This document shows positions 8,253 through 16,736 of a stretch of DNA of 64,000 nt, piece by piece; positions within the stretch are counted from its first letter, which is position 1, and every line of letters begins with the position of its first letter. The translations under genes and the position numbers were made by a program. Under the pieces are notes generated by a model that did not search any database, had not been told where the DNA came from, and worked only from the letters and a program-made list of their open reading frames with translations. This DNA comes from Mixta intestinalis (GTDB lineage: Bacteria > Pseudomonadota > Gammaproteobacteria > Enterobacterales > Enterobacteriaceae), in assembly GCF_009914055.1 (NCBI RefSeq), contig NZ_CP028271.1, positions 3,782,001 through 3,846,000 on the forward strand, read 5' to 3'.

Positions 8253-9509
8253 TTAGGCAAGGTTGTCGGAGTGAGCGCGTTCGATCTCTTCAGCTAAAAT
8301 TTTCACGCCCTGTTCGATCTTCTCATTATCCGGCACATAGTTCATGCGCATACACTGGTGAGTGTGCGGCCATTCCTGCGCCAGGCCGGGGAAAAAGAAA
8401 TGTCCCGGCACCATCAGCACGCCGCGCTGCTTCAGACGTTGATAGAGCGCTTCGGTTGTAATCGGCAAATCCTGAAACCATAGCCAGAGGAAAATTGCGC
8501 CTTCCGGTTTATGTATCAGGCAACGCTCTTCCGGCAGATAACGGCGAATAATGGTGATCGCTTCCTGTACGCGCTGACGATAAAAGGGTTTGATCACGGT
8601 TTCTGACAGCCGTAGCAGATCGCCGCGCTGAATCATCCCCATCGCAATAGCCGGGCCGATGCTGCCGGGAGCCAGGCTGATAATACCGTTCATATTGCTG
8701 ATGGCGTTGATGACTTTTTCATCGGCGAGGATAATGCCGCAGCGCGAACCGGGCAGGCCGAGCTTGGACAAGCTCATGCAGAGAATAATATTGGGATTCC
8801 ACAGCGGGCGCGCCTCGCTGAAAATAATGCCGGGGAACGGCAGGCCGTAGGCGTTATCGATCAACAGCGGAATATGGTGCTGCTGGGCCAGTCGATCCAG
8901 ACGCAGCAGTTCCTCATCGGTAATCACGTTGCCGGTGGGGTTAGTGGGACGCGATACACAAATCAGGCCGGTCTCTTGCGTAACCGGCAGGCGATCAAAA
9001 TCCACGTGATACTTAAACTGACCTTCCGGCAGCCGTTCAATATTGGGGCGAGCAGAGACGAACAGGTCTTCATCCAGTCCTGCATCGGCGTAACCCAGAT
9101 ATTCCGGTGCCAGTGGAAAGAGCACGTGCTTCATAGTGCCGTCGGCGCGGCGTCCGGCGTAGAGATTAAACAGATAGAAAAAAGCGCTCTGGCTGCCGTT
9201 GGTCAGCGCGAGATTTTTTGCGGTGATCGGCCAGCCCAATTCTTTGCGAAGTAGCGTAGCCAGCGCATCCAGAAATATCGCCTTACCACGTGGGCCATCA
9301 TAGTTACACAGCGCCTCGGTCAGCTTTCCTTCCTGCTGCATCTGGAACAGCAGCTGGTGAAAATAGTCATTCATGGCGGGGATTTGCGCTGGATTGCCGC
9401 CGCCCAACATAACCGTATTGGGATTACGCAGCCCTTCGCCCATATCTTCCATTAAACGGGCAATGCCGGTATGGCGAGTAAATTTTTCACCGAACAGAGA
9501 AAAGCTCAT
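8253..9509 (-). CDS. avtA: Valine-pyruvate aminotransferase
   Basis: PLP enzyme that interconverts valine and alanine with their 2-oxo acids (2-oxoisovalerate and pyruvate). It is 418 residues long against 417 in E. coli, and almost every block matches: MLGGGNPAQIP, NYDGPRGK, NGSQSAFFYLFNLYAGRR, SRPTNPTGNVITDEEL, and the PLP-lysine region SLSKLGLPGSRCG. The C-terminus LAEEIERAHSDN is close too. It is probably transcribed alone, with a 140-bp gap upstream that contains a long hairpin. Confidence 0.96.
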   Translation of the reverse strand: MSFSLFGEKFTRHTGIARLMEDMGEGLRNPNTVMLGGGNPAQIPAMNDYFHQLLFQMQQEGKLTEALCNYDGPRGKAIFLDALATLLRKELGWPITAKNLALTNGSQSAFFYLFNLYAGRRADGTMKHVLFPLAPEYLGYADAGLDEDLFVSARPNIERLPEGQFKYHVDFDRLPVTQETGLICVSRPTNPTGNVITDEELLRLDRLAQQHHIPLLIDNAYGLPFPGIIFSEARPLWNPNIILCMSLSKLGLPGSRCGIILADEKVINAISNMNGIISLAPGSIGPAIAMGMIQRGDLLRLSETVIKPFYRQRVQEAITIIRRYLPEERCLIHKPEGAIFLWLWFQDLPITTEALYQRLKQRGVLMVPGHFFFPGLAQEWPHTHQCMRMNYVPDNEKIEQGVKILAEEIERAHSDNLA

Positions 9510-9590
9510 AGCTGTAAATTAAATGTAATTGGCAGGTAAGTTACACCTTACCGCCAGCGATGCAGGGATGCAAACCGGGCGAGGATGAGG

Positions 9591-9617
9591 AACGATCGCC
9601 GTTGACAGGCGATCGTT
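9591..9617. other. 10-bp hairpin between ghrB and avtA
   Basis: AACGATCGCC (9591-9600), 7-nt loop, GGCGATCGTT (9608-9617): perfect stem, no T-run on either strand. A second stem, GCTGCGT/ACGCAGC (9641-9659), overlaps the ghrB stop codon. They could end or protect the ghrB mRNA. Confidence 0.4.
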
Positions 9618-9649
9618 ATGCTTGATGAGGATCGATCAACGCTGCGTGT

Positions 9650-10624
9650 TTAACGCAGCACCTGCGGATTCACACAGTTTTTTTCTACCTTGCCTGACAG
9701 CGCGGCAATCAGATTATCAACGGCGTCACGTGCCATGCCGTAGCGGGTTTCATGTGTGGCAGAGCCAATATGCGGTAGCGCAACGACATTAGGCAGCTTT
9801 AGCAGCGGTGACGTTACCGGCAGCGGTTCCTGCTCAAACACATCCAGCCCGGCGGCGTAGATAGTGTGGTTTTGCAACGCCTCAATCAGCGCCGCTTCAT
9901 CCACCACCGGGCCGCGGCCCGCGTTGATTAAAATGGCGCTCGGCTTCATTTTCGCCAGCTGCTCGCGCCCGATCATATGGTGCGTTTGCCCGGTCAGCGG
10001 CAGGCTGATGCAGAGGAAATCAGATTCGCGCAGCAGCGTATCGAGATCGCAATACTGAGCGTTAAAGCGTGATTCCGCTTCTTCATGATGTTTGCGCGCG
10101 TTATACAGAATCGGCATACCGAAGCCGTGATGCGCACGTTGGGCCAGCGCCAGGCCGATGCGTCCCATACCGAGAATGCCCATCTTTTTATGATGCACGT
10201 CGATGCCAAACCAGTCAGGGCCGATGCTGCTACGCCATTCGCCCGCCTTAACCCGCTCAGCGACTTCTACCACGCGCCGTGCGCTGGAGAGTACCAGCGC
10301 CATCATGGTATCAGCGACGGTTTCGGTCAGTACGGTTGGCGTATGCATTAGCACCACGCCGCGCTGATTCAGGGCGTCGACGTCAAAATTATCATAGCCA
10401 ACGGAGATCGTTGAGGCAGCGCGCAGCTTTGGCATTTTATCCAGCAGTGCGGCATCCACCTTACTGCTGGAACCGATAATCCCTTTCGCACGGGCAAATA
10501 TATCCGCCTGTTTTTCTGCGTTTTCCATCGTCAGATCGCTGATGACGGTGACGGTAAAATGTTCATCGAGACGGGTGCGTAAATCGTCGGGTAGGGATTT
10601 ATATAGCAATACTTCAGGCTTCAT
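9650..10624 (-). CDS. ghrB: Glyoxylate/hydroxypyruvate (2-ketogluconate) reductase
   Basis: NAD(P)H-dependent D-2-hydroxyacid dehydrogenase. E. coli GhrB reduces glyoxylate, hydroxypyruvate and 2-keto-D-gluconate. The start chosen (MKPEVLLYKSLPDDL) has GGAG six bases upstream and matches E. coli; in-frame ATGs at 10636 and 10654 would add 4 or 10 residues. Visible are the nucleotide-binding GMGRIG (near residue 152) and the catalytic Arg and His regions NAGRGPVVDE and LPHIGSATHETR. It lies downstream of the transporter, kinase and epimerase-like genes of a kgu set, so it may also act as KguD on 2-keto-6-phosphogluconate. A weak hairpin (10705-10723) in the 142-bp gap leaves co-transcription open. 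Confidence 0.9.
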   Translation of the reverse strand: MKPEVLLYKSLPDDLRTRLDEHFTVTVISDLTMENAEKQADIFARAKGIIGSSSKVDAALLDKMPKLRAASTISVGYDNFDVDALNQRGVVLMHTPTVLTETVADTMMALVLSSARRVVEVAERVKAGEWRSSIGPDWFGIDVHHKKMGILGMGRIGLALAQRAHHGFGMPILYNARKHHEEAESRFNAQYCDLDTLLRESDFLCISLPLTGQTHHMIGREQLAKMKPSAILINAGRGPVVDEAALIEALQNHTIYAAGLDVFEQEPLPVTSPLLKLPNVVALPHIGSATHETRYGMARDAVDNLIAALSGKVEKNCVNPQVLR

Positions 10625-10766
10625 CTCAGGCTCCATCCGCTTGAGCGGTAACACAGAATATGGGCAATGCGACGATGTCGCTCAGACTGGTGACAAATAT
10701 AACAGCGCAGGCTGATGCTGCGCCGTTAGCTATTTCAGAACAAGCCCACCACCAGCGCGCAGCTAA

Positions 10767-12053
10767 TCAGGCGTGTTTCGCCGCGCGGTCTGGCGAAGGG
10801 GGCTGCTTGTTCTCCGCCGGTTTCACAATCAGCGTCAGCCAGACGGAAATCAGCAGCGCCGCACCCATAAAAATATAGGAAGCGGAAGGGCTGCCGGTCG
10901 CTCCGTTAAGATAGCCGACAATCCACGAGCCAACAAAAGAACCGAGAGCACCCATGCTATTGATCAACGCCATCGCGCCGCCCGCAACGTTACGCGGCAA
11001 CATCTCAGGAATAATGGCGAAGAAAGGGCCGTAAGGTGCATACATCGCCGCACCGGCAATCACCAGCAGGCCGTAAGAGAGCCAGAAATTGCTGGAACCT
11101 ACCAGCCAGGAACCGAGGAACGCCAGCGCGCCGATTAACAGCAGCGGCCAGACAAACAGCTTGCGGTTTTGCATGCGGTCAGAGCACCATGAAACCACCA
11201 GCATCGCCACGGTTGCCGCCAGATAGGGCACCGCAGAGAGCCAGCCCGCTTCCACCATGCCCATCTGCGTGCCGTTACGCAGAATGGAAGGCAGCCAGAG
11301 CACAAAACCGTAAACGCCGATGCTCCAGGCGAAATACTGTACGCAAAGGATAATCACGTTGCGTGATTTAAAGGCCTCGCGGTAGTTACGTACCGCCTTA
11401 ATGCCTTCCTGCTCTTTACGTAGCTGCTCCTCTAAGGCGGCTTTCTCCGTATCGCTCAGCCAGCGCGCCTGGGAGGGTTTATCCTGCACCAGAAACCACC
11501 ACAGCACCGCCCAGATAACTGCCGGAATGCCTTCAAAAATAAACATCTCGCGCCAGCCAAAAGCGTTGATCAAATAGCCGGAGACAATAGACATCCACAG
11601 TACGGTAACCGGATTGCCCAAAATCAGGAAAGTATTGGCGCGTGAACGTTCCGATTTGGTAAACCAGTTGCTGATATAGATCAGCATGGCCGGCATCACC
11701 GCAGCTTCCACCACGCCGAGAATAAAGCGGATCGCCGCCAGCATGGGGATATTACTCACCACGCCGGTCAGCGATGCGCATACGCCCCACAGTACCAGGC
11801 ACCAGAACACCAGTTTTTTAACGCTGCGGCGTTCTGCATAAACCGCACCTGGAATCTGAAAGAAAAAATAGCCGAGAAAAAACAGGGCGCCCAGCAGGGA
11901 TGACATCCCTTTGGTAATGCCTAAATCCTCATTAATCCCCGCAGCCGAAGCGAAGCTGAAGTTCGCACGGTCGAGGTACGCCAAACTGTAGGTAATAAAG
12001 ATGATGGGGATGATATACCACCAACGTTTTGGCGCGATTGTCTGCTTATTCAT
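10767..12053 (-). CDS. kguT: 2-ketogluconate transporter-like MFS protein
   Basis: A 428-residue permease of the anion:cation symporter family. The first segment carries the motif SLAYLDRANFSFA, about 12 hydrophobic segments can be counted, and a charged loop (about 205-225, rich in Lys and Glu) splits the halves. Sequence type and the flanking KguK- and KguE-like genes point to 2-keto-D-gluconate uptake. The identical family also carries other sugar acids, so the substrate is inferred from context. It sits 82 bp after the kinase gene on the same strand. Confidence 0.78.
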   Translation of the reverse strand: MNKQTIAPKRWWYIIPIIFITYSLAYLDRANFSFASAAGINEDLGITKGMSSLLGALFFLGYFFFQIPGAVYAERRSVKKLVFWCLVLWGVCASLTGVVSNIPMLAAIRFILGVVEAAVMPAMLIYISNWFTKSERSRANTFLILGNPVTVLWMSIVSGYLINAFGWREMFIFEGIPAVIWAVLWWFLVQDKPSQARWLSDTEKAALEEQLRKEQEGIKAVRNYREAFKSRNVIILCVQYFAWSIGVYGFVLWLPSILRNGTQMGMVEAGWLSAVPYLAATVAMLVVSWCSDRMQNRKLFVWPLLLIGALAFLGSWLVGSSNFWLSYGLLVIAGAAMYAPYGPFFAIIPEMLPRNVAGGAMALINSMGALGSFVGSWIVGYLNGATGSPSASYIFMGAALLISVWLTLIVKPAENKQPPSPDRAAKHA

Positions 12054-12135
12054 GAGCTATTCCTCTGTTGAGGGCGCATCTTCTGATGACAACGTCATCG
12101 ATATGCAGCGTTTTACATTACATCAGGGTTGATGC

Positions 12136-13095
12136 TCACTCTTCGCCCAGGCCATCTCGCGTCGGCAGACCTTCGCTGTCGCCGATCACCTGAATCGCCA
12201 GTGAACCAATCTTATTGCCGCGACGGATAGCCTGCGGAAGCGTTTTGCCTTCCAGCAGCGCGCTGATCACGCCCACGGCGAAGCCGTCGCCCGCGCCAAC
12301 GGTATCCACCACGTTTTCGACCCGAATCGCCGCCACCTGGCCTTTTTCGCCGTTGGCAGATTTATACCAGGCACCTTCGCTGCCGGTTTTAATGATGACC
12401 GTTTTCACGCCTTTATCAAGATAGAAGTCAGCGATGGCTTCTGGCTGGCGATGACCGGTGAGGATCAGCCCCTCTTTTTCGCCCGGCAGCACCCAGTCCG
12501 CCTGGAACGCAAGATTATTGAGCTGTTTCACCATTTCCTGCTCGCTCGGCCACAGCACCGGACGCAGGTTAGGATCGAAGGAGATGGTTTTACCCATCGC
12601 ACGCATTTCCTGCGCCGTATGGTTCAGCAGCTCCAGTGACGTCGGGGAAAGCGCAGCGGCAACGCCGCTCAGGTGCAGGTGGCGTGCAGAGCCAAAATAG
12701 TCGCGATCAAAATCAGCAACGGAAAGGTGGCTGGCAGCAGAGCCACGGCGGAAATATTCCACCGCCGGATCGGAGCCATCTTCTACTTTTGATTTCAGCT
12801 GGAAACCGGTCGGGAAGCGACTATCGCTAGTTACGCGCTGATGATCGACGCCCTCTTTTGCCAGCTGCTGGCGGGTAAAGCGTCCAAAGGCGTCATCGCC
12901 GACGCGGCTTACCCAGCCCACTTTCAGACCGAGGCGGGCCAGGCCGATAGCGACGTTTAGCTCGGCACCAGCGATACGTTTGGTAAAGTTTTCAACCGCA
13001 GCCAGATCGCCGGTTTCGCAAGCGACAAACAGCGCCATCGCTTCACCGATGGTCACAACATCTAAAGTTCCGTTTTGATGGGTATAAGTGCTCAT
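12136..13095 (-). CDS. kguK: PfkB-family sugar-acid kinase, probable 2-ketogluconokinase
   Basis: A ribokinase-like (PfkB) kinase of 319 residues. The N-terminal substrate site lies around TIGEAMALFVA and GAELNVAIGLARLG; the ATP and catalytic signature DTVGAGDGFAVGVISALL contains the catalytic Asp near residue 270. It resembles 2-keto-3-deoxygluconate kinases. Position between kguE- and kguT-like genes and beside a PtxS-like repressor makes 2-keto-D-gluconate the likely substrate, giving 2-keto-6-phosphogluconate. KDG kinase activity cannot be excluded from sequence alone. Only 3 bp separate it from kguE. Confidence 0.8.
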   Translation of the reverse strand: MSTYTHQNGTLDVVTIGEAMALFVACETGDLAAVENFTKRIAGAELNVAIGLARLGLKVGWVSRVGDDAFGRFTRQQLAKEGVDHQRVTSDSRFPTGFQLKSKVEDGSDPAVEYFRRGSAASHLSVADFDRDYFGSARHLHLSGVAAALSPTSLELLNHTAQEMRAMGKTISFDPNLRPVLWPSEQEMVKQLNNLAFQADWVLPGEKEGLILTGHRQPEAIADFYLDKGVKTVIIKTGSEGAWYKSANGEKGQVAAIRVENVVDTVGAGDGFAVGVISALLEGKTLPQAIRRGNKIGSLAIQVIGDSEGLPTRDGLGEE

Positions 13096-13098
13096 AAA

Positions 13099-13839
13099 TT
13101 ACTCCTCACGCAGCAGGTCAACGTAGTGGCGCGTTACGGCAACCAGATCGTCGCCTTCCAGCGGAAACTCAATACCACGCGGCATATTGCCGGGCAGCAG
13201 TCCTAATAATGTGTGCCAGCTATCGTCTGCGTCGTCGAGCGCGATGGCGCGAAAACTATCATGGTGCGGAACAGCCGCTTTCACATGAATATAGCTGACG
13301 TAGCGAGCAAGGCGATGCGCAGCGGTGGTGGCGTCGTCGCCGGTCCAGAGCCAGTTGCCGGTATCGAACGTCATGCCGCCGGTAAAGCCACTCTGTTCAA
13401 AGAACGCGGCCATCGCTTCCAGTTTGCCGCAGTCGGTCTGGTCGTTTTCCACTACCAGACGTATCGCGCTGTTCTGCAAATGGGCCAGCAGCTCGCTGAT
13501 GTCTGCGCCGGGACGATAGTGGCCCAGCGACAGTTTCAGCAGGCGCGCACGCAGCTGTTCCGCTTCCTGGAAATAGTGGCCCAGCTGCGCATTGAGCTGA
13601 CCATTTTCGTTGAACAGTGCGTCAGGAACGGAGTAGAAAGCGTAAAGCTGGTGTTCGGCAATCGCCTGTGCCAGATGGGGAAGCTGTTGTAGTTCAGGTT
13701 CAGTCAGTAGCTCACGGCGAATTTCCACGCCATCAGCGCCTGCGTCAGCAACGATCGGCAGCAGAGCGCGTTGTCCGCCAAGATCGACAACTTGCTGATG
13801 ACCATAAGCAGAGGTCACCACAATAATTTCAGGTTTCAT
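13099..13839 (-). CDS. kguE: KguE-like sugar isomerase/epimerase (TIM barrel)
   Basis: A 246-residue protein of the xylose-isomerase-like TIM barrel family (AP endonuclease family 2 fold). The start reads MKPEIIVVTSAYG with GGAGG about six bases before it; an upstream ATG at 13857 lacks such a site. Metal-ligand-like blocks are visible: GADGVEIRREL, LVVENDQTD, MTFDTGNW and YIHVKAAVPHHD. Homologues head the kgu operon of Pseudomonas, where the exact reaction is not settled. It is the first gene after the palindromic operator and so probably leads the operon kguE-kguK-kguT(-ghrB). Confidence 0.78.
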   Translation of the reverse strand: MKPEIIVVTSAYGHQQVVDLGGQRALLPIVADAGADGVEIRRELLTEPELQQLPHLAQAIAEHQLYAFYSVPDALFNENGQLNAQLGHYFQEAEQLRARLLKLSLGHYRPGADISELLAHLQNSAIRLVVENDQTDCGKLEAMAAFFEQSGFTGGMTFDTGNWLWTGDDATTAAHRLARYVSYIHVKAAVPHHDSFRAIALDDADDSWHTLLGLLPGNMPRGIEFPLEGDDLVAVTRHYVDLLREE

Positions 13840-13890
13840 TTTTTCCTCCGGGGGCATTTACAGGAAAGCCCTCTCGCGGTGAAAATTAAA

Positions 13891-13904
13891 TGGAACCGGT
13901 TCCA
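13891..13904. promoter_or_regulatory. PtxS-type operator for the kgu operon
   Basis: TGGAACCGGTTCCA is a perfect 14-bp palindrome 52 bp before the kguE start. It differs in one symmetric base pair from the PtxS operator known in Pseudomonas (TGAAACCGGTTTCA) and has the central CG typical of LacI-family sites. The gene for a PtxS-like repressor lies next to it on the upstream side. Confidence 0.8.
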
Positions 13905-14047
13905 AAGCAAAGGACAGAAGTACAAAATTATGATCGCGCTCACGATGTGAGGATTTTATGCCAGGCATTGTCTGATTTAGCAGGGTAAAGCAGGCGCAGT
14001 CATAGCAGAGCTTATACCGTCAGTAACCAGCCCGGCGGGTTTATATT

Positions 14048-15073
14048 TCAGGCGAGCGGGCGCGAGGAGCCGCGTATCACCAGCTCGCCATGAAAGGTTT
14101 GCTCCTGTACCGGCGTTGCTTCGCCTTCGATACGCTGGATCACACGCTCCAGCGCCGCATAACCAATCTGCCAGGTAGGCTGCTTCAGCGTGGTAATGCC
14201 GTCACCGGCCAGCTCAGCCCATTCCAGTTCATCGAATCCTACCAGGCCCATTTTTCGGCCCCATTCCAGGCCGAGACGCCGCATCGCGCGCGCCACCTGA
14301 AGCGTCAGCGCACCGTTGGCGACAATCAACGCGGCATGGCGGCCGCCGTGACGCTGATAAAAATCATGGATGATGCGCTCCAGCGCGCCGCTGTCGCTAA
14401 GCGCTACCTCCGCATTTTCACTGACCACCTCCGGATAGCGGGCGCAGCTCTGGCGGAACGCCTGTAAACGCTCAAGGCGGGTATTCACCATGCCGATCGG
14501 TTCGCTGAGAAACAGCAGGGCGCGATAACCGTTATTCACCAGATGTTCGGTAGCGTCGGTCGCCGCCTGCCTGTTGTCGAGACCAACTACGTCACAGGAA
14601 AAATCGGGAATTTTTCGGTCGATCAATACCATCGGCAGTAGCGACTGCTGTAACAGATTCAGCGCTTCCTCGCGCATGCCGACAGCATTCACGACCAGTC
14701 CTTCAACCTGATAACTGCTGAGCAGTTGCAGATAGTGCTGCTCCTGATCGATCTCATTATTGGTATTACACACCAACAGCGTAAAACCACCCGCACGGCA
14801 GGCGGCTTCAATGCCACACAGCACATCTACAGAGTAGGGATTGGTGATATCAGCGATAATCAGCCCGATCAGGCGCGTGCGGCCTCGCTTCAGGCCTCGG
14901 GCCATCTGGTTGGGACGATAGTTGAGCGCAGAAATCGCCTGCTCAATACGCTGCTTTAAATCGGGCGATAGCGCCTGATGCTCGCCGTTAAGGTAGCGGG
15001 AAACGCTGGTTTTTCCGGTTTTTGCTGCTTTAGCAACATCGCTAATGGTGGCGCGTGCGGCCTTATGCTTCAT
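14048..15073 (-). CDS. ptxS: LacI-family repressor, PtxS-like
   Basis: A 341-residue LacI-type regulator. The N-terminal helix-turn-helix (ATISDVAKAAKTGKTSVSRY) and hinge helix (YRPNQMARGLKRGRTRLIGL) are followed by a periplasmic-binding-protein-like sensor domain from about residue 65, which ends in the usual E..LVIRGSS segment. It is on the same strand as the kgu genes, 208 bp upstream of kguE, with the palindromic operator in between. By analogy with PtxS it should repress the kgu genes until 2-ketogluconate binds. No matching full operator was seen before its own start. Confidence 0.82.
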   Translation of the reverse strand: MKHKAARATISDVAKAAKTGKTSVSRYLNGEHQALSPDLKQRIEQAISALNYRPNQMARGLKRGRTRLIGLIIADITNPYSVDVLCGIEAACRAGGFTLLVCNTNNEIDQEQHYLQLLSSYQVEGLVVNAVGMREEALNLLQQSLLPMVLIDRKIPDFSCDVVGLDNRQAATDATEHLVNNGYRALLFLSEPIGMVNTRLERLQAFRQSCARYPEVVSENAEVALSDSGALERIIHDFYQRHGGRHAALIVANGALTLQVARAMRRLGLEWGRKMGLVGFDELEWAELAGDGITTLKQPTWQIGYAALERVIQRIEGEATPVQEQTFHGELVIRGSSRPLA

Positions 15074-15439
15074 CTCTGTCCTTTACTCCGCGGTTACCAA
15101 TAAGAGACTAACACAGCCGGGGTTTTGTCGTTAGCATAGCGGGACAGGAGGATCGGCAGCAGCGGAATGCGTATTTTTTCCGGGCGCGTTTAAAGATTGT
15201 CAGCTTTTTGAAAAACGGTTTACTTTTTAGACCAGCTGGAAGCGCGTTATACTGCTGCGCAGGTCTGATTGCCCTTCCCGGTAATTCGCCTCTGAGTACC
15301 GGGTAATTGGTTCAGTTAATGGAGTCCAGGGCAGCGACCTTCCCAGGTGCCGTCGCCTGCGGCTCCCGATCTGTACCCTTCGTGACCTGACTAACAATTA
15401 GATAACTGAGAGACGTCACGTTCTGACGGTAAAAACCCC
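15074..15439 (+). other. 366-bp intergenic region with possible structured leader of fsr
   Basis: No ORF. A TATACT box (15248-15253) would start transcription near 15260. From there a closed RNA fold can be drawn: P1 AGGTC/GACCT (15261-15265 with 15384-15388), P2 CCCGGTA/TACCGGG (15277-15283 with 15297-15303), and P3 GCAGCGAC/GTCGC-C-TGC (15331-15338 with 15352-15360, one bulged C). GGGTA/TACCC (15301-15305 with 15374-15378) could compete with P2. The -35 region is weak. I do not recognise a known riboswitch class. It is a candidate leader or small RNA only. Confidence 0.35.
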
Positions 15440-16663
15440 ATGTCATATGATTTAAAAACCAGCAAGGCAGCGCCGACTCACAATCATACGGATGCCAACG
15501 GCTTCCTGATGTCTATCGTTGGCGCGGTAGCCGTTTCCCACGCCTGTAACGATATGATTCAGGCAACATTGCCAGCTATTTATCCCTTATTAAAGGCGAG
15601 CTATGCCCTCAGCTATACGCAAATCGGGCTGATTGCGCTGGTCTATCAAATTACTGCTTCGCTGCTTCAGCCCTGGGTTGGCCTGTTTACCGATAAGCGC
15701 CCGATGCCATTTCTGCTACCGGCAGGTATGGCGGTTACGCTGGCGGGTATTGGCCTGATGTCGATTGCCGGTTCCTATAATATGCTGCTGCTTTCTTCGG
15801 CACTGATTGGCGTTGGATCGTCCACCTTTCACCCCGAAGCGTCACGCGTGGCGCGTATGGCTTCCGGTGGGCGCTTTGGCACCGCGCAGTCCTGTTTCCA
15901 GGTGGGCGGCAACGCCGGAACAGCATTCGGTCCCTTGCTGGCGGCGCTGTTGATTATCCCACATGGGCAGACTTCACTGGCGTGGCTGATGCTGATTGCG
16001 CTGGTGGCTATTTTTGTCCTGTCGAAGGTCAGTAAATGGTCGGTTTCACATGGTCACGCGCGTATGCAGAGCCAGACGTTAGCCGGACCGGTTCTTTCCC
16101 GCGGGCACGTGATACTGGCGTTGAGCGTGGTAGGCGTACTGTTGTTCGCCAAGTTCAGCTATATCGCTTCTATCAGTAACTACTACACCTTCTATCTGGT
16201 ACAACGCTTCAATTTGCCGGTTGAGCAGGCACAGTTCTGCCTGTTTGCTTTCCTGGTATCGGTTGCCGTAGGCACCTTTGCCGGTGGCCCCATCGGCGAC
16301 CGCATTGGCCGTAAATCCGTTATCTGGATCTCTTTCCTGGGCGTGATTCCCTTTGCGTTGATGCTGCCGCACGTCAACCTGTTCTGGACGGTGGCCCTGA
16401 CTATCCTTATCGGTATTATCCTCTCTTCAGCGTTCGCTGCGCTGGTGGTTTACGCGCAGGAAGTGGTGCCGGGCCGTACCGGAATGGTTTCCGGCATTAT
16501 GTTCGGTACCATGTTTGGCGTGGGCGGTATTGCTGCTGCCGGTCTGGGCAAGCTGGCCGATATTTACGGTATTACGTCCGTTTATGAGGCCTGTGCCTGG
16601 CTGCCGCTGTTGGGTCTGGCAACGTTGCTGATGCCGGAAACCAGAGTAAAGAAAAGCCACTGA
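15440..16663 (+). CDS. fsr: Fosmidomycin resistance-type MFS efflux protein
   Basis: A 407-residue inner-membrane major facilitator protein with about 12 hydrophobic segments. It matches E. coli Fsr in several blocks: AVSHACNDMIQATLPAIYPLL, GVGSSTFHPEASRVARMASGG and SYIASISNYYTFYLVQRF. Fsr exports fosmidomycin when overproduced; the natural substrate is unclear. The ATG at 15440 has no clear Shine-Dalgarno (AAAAACCCC precedes it), and an unusual 180-nt leader lies upstream. Another ATG occurs at 15509 (MSIVGAVAVSH), but the longer form is kept because it fits family length. Confidence 0.92.
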   Translation: MSYDLKTSKAAPTHNHTDANGFLMSIVGAVAVSHACNDMIQATLPAIYPLLKASYALSYTQIGLIALVYQITASLLQPWVGLFTDKRPMPFLLPAGMAVTLAGIGLMSIAGSYNMLLLSSALIGVGSSTFHPEASRVARMASGGRFGTAQSCFQVGGNAGTAFGPLLAALLIIPHGQTSLAWLMLIALVAIFVLSKVSKWSVSHGHARMQSQTLAGPVLSRGHVILALSVVGVLLFAKFSYIASISNYYTFYLVQRFNLPVEQAQFCLFAFLVSVAVGTFAGGPIGDRIGRKSVIWISFLGVIPFALMLPHVNLFWTVALTILIGIILSSAFAALVVYAQEVVPGRTGMVSGIMFGTMFGVGGIAAAGLGKLADIYGITSVYEACAWLPLLGLATLLMPETRVKKSH

Positions 16664-16691
16664 TATACTCATTGAGCAGGACTAACGCGGC

Positions 16692-16725
16692 AAAAAACCG
16701 AAGAAAGGGGCAGCATGCTGCCCCT
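16692..16725 (-). terminator. Terminator of yiaD
   Basis: On the minus strand AGGGGCAG, CATG loop, CTGCCCCT (16706-16725) is followed by a short spacer and six Ts (complement of A 16692-16697). It lies 11 bp past the yiaD stop. The T-run is 8 nt from the stem, so it may be moderate in strength. Confidence 0.65.
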
Positions 16726-16736
16726 GAAAGGAAGGA

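Noticed and set aside
10705..10723. GCGCAG/CTGCGC hairpin as a terminator of kguT
   Set aside because: Only 6 bp with no proper T-run (TGTTATATTTG); mentioned only as a reason for doubt about ghrB co-transcription.
16707..16724. GGGGCAGCATGCTGCCCC palindrome as a protein binding site
   Set aside because: Better explained as the stem of the yiaD terminator, with a T-run on the minus strand.
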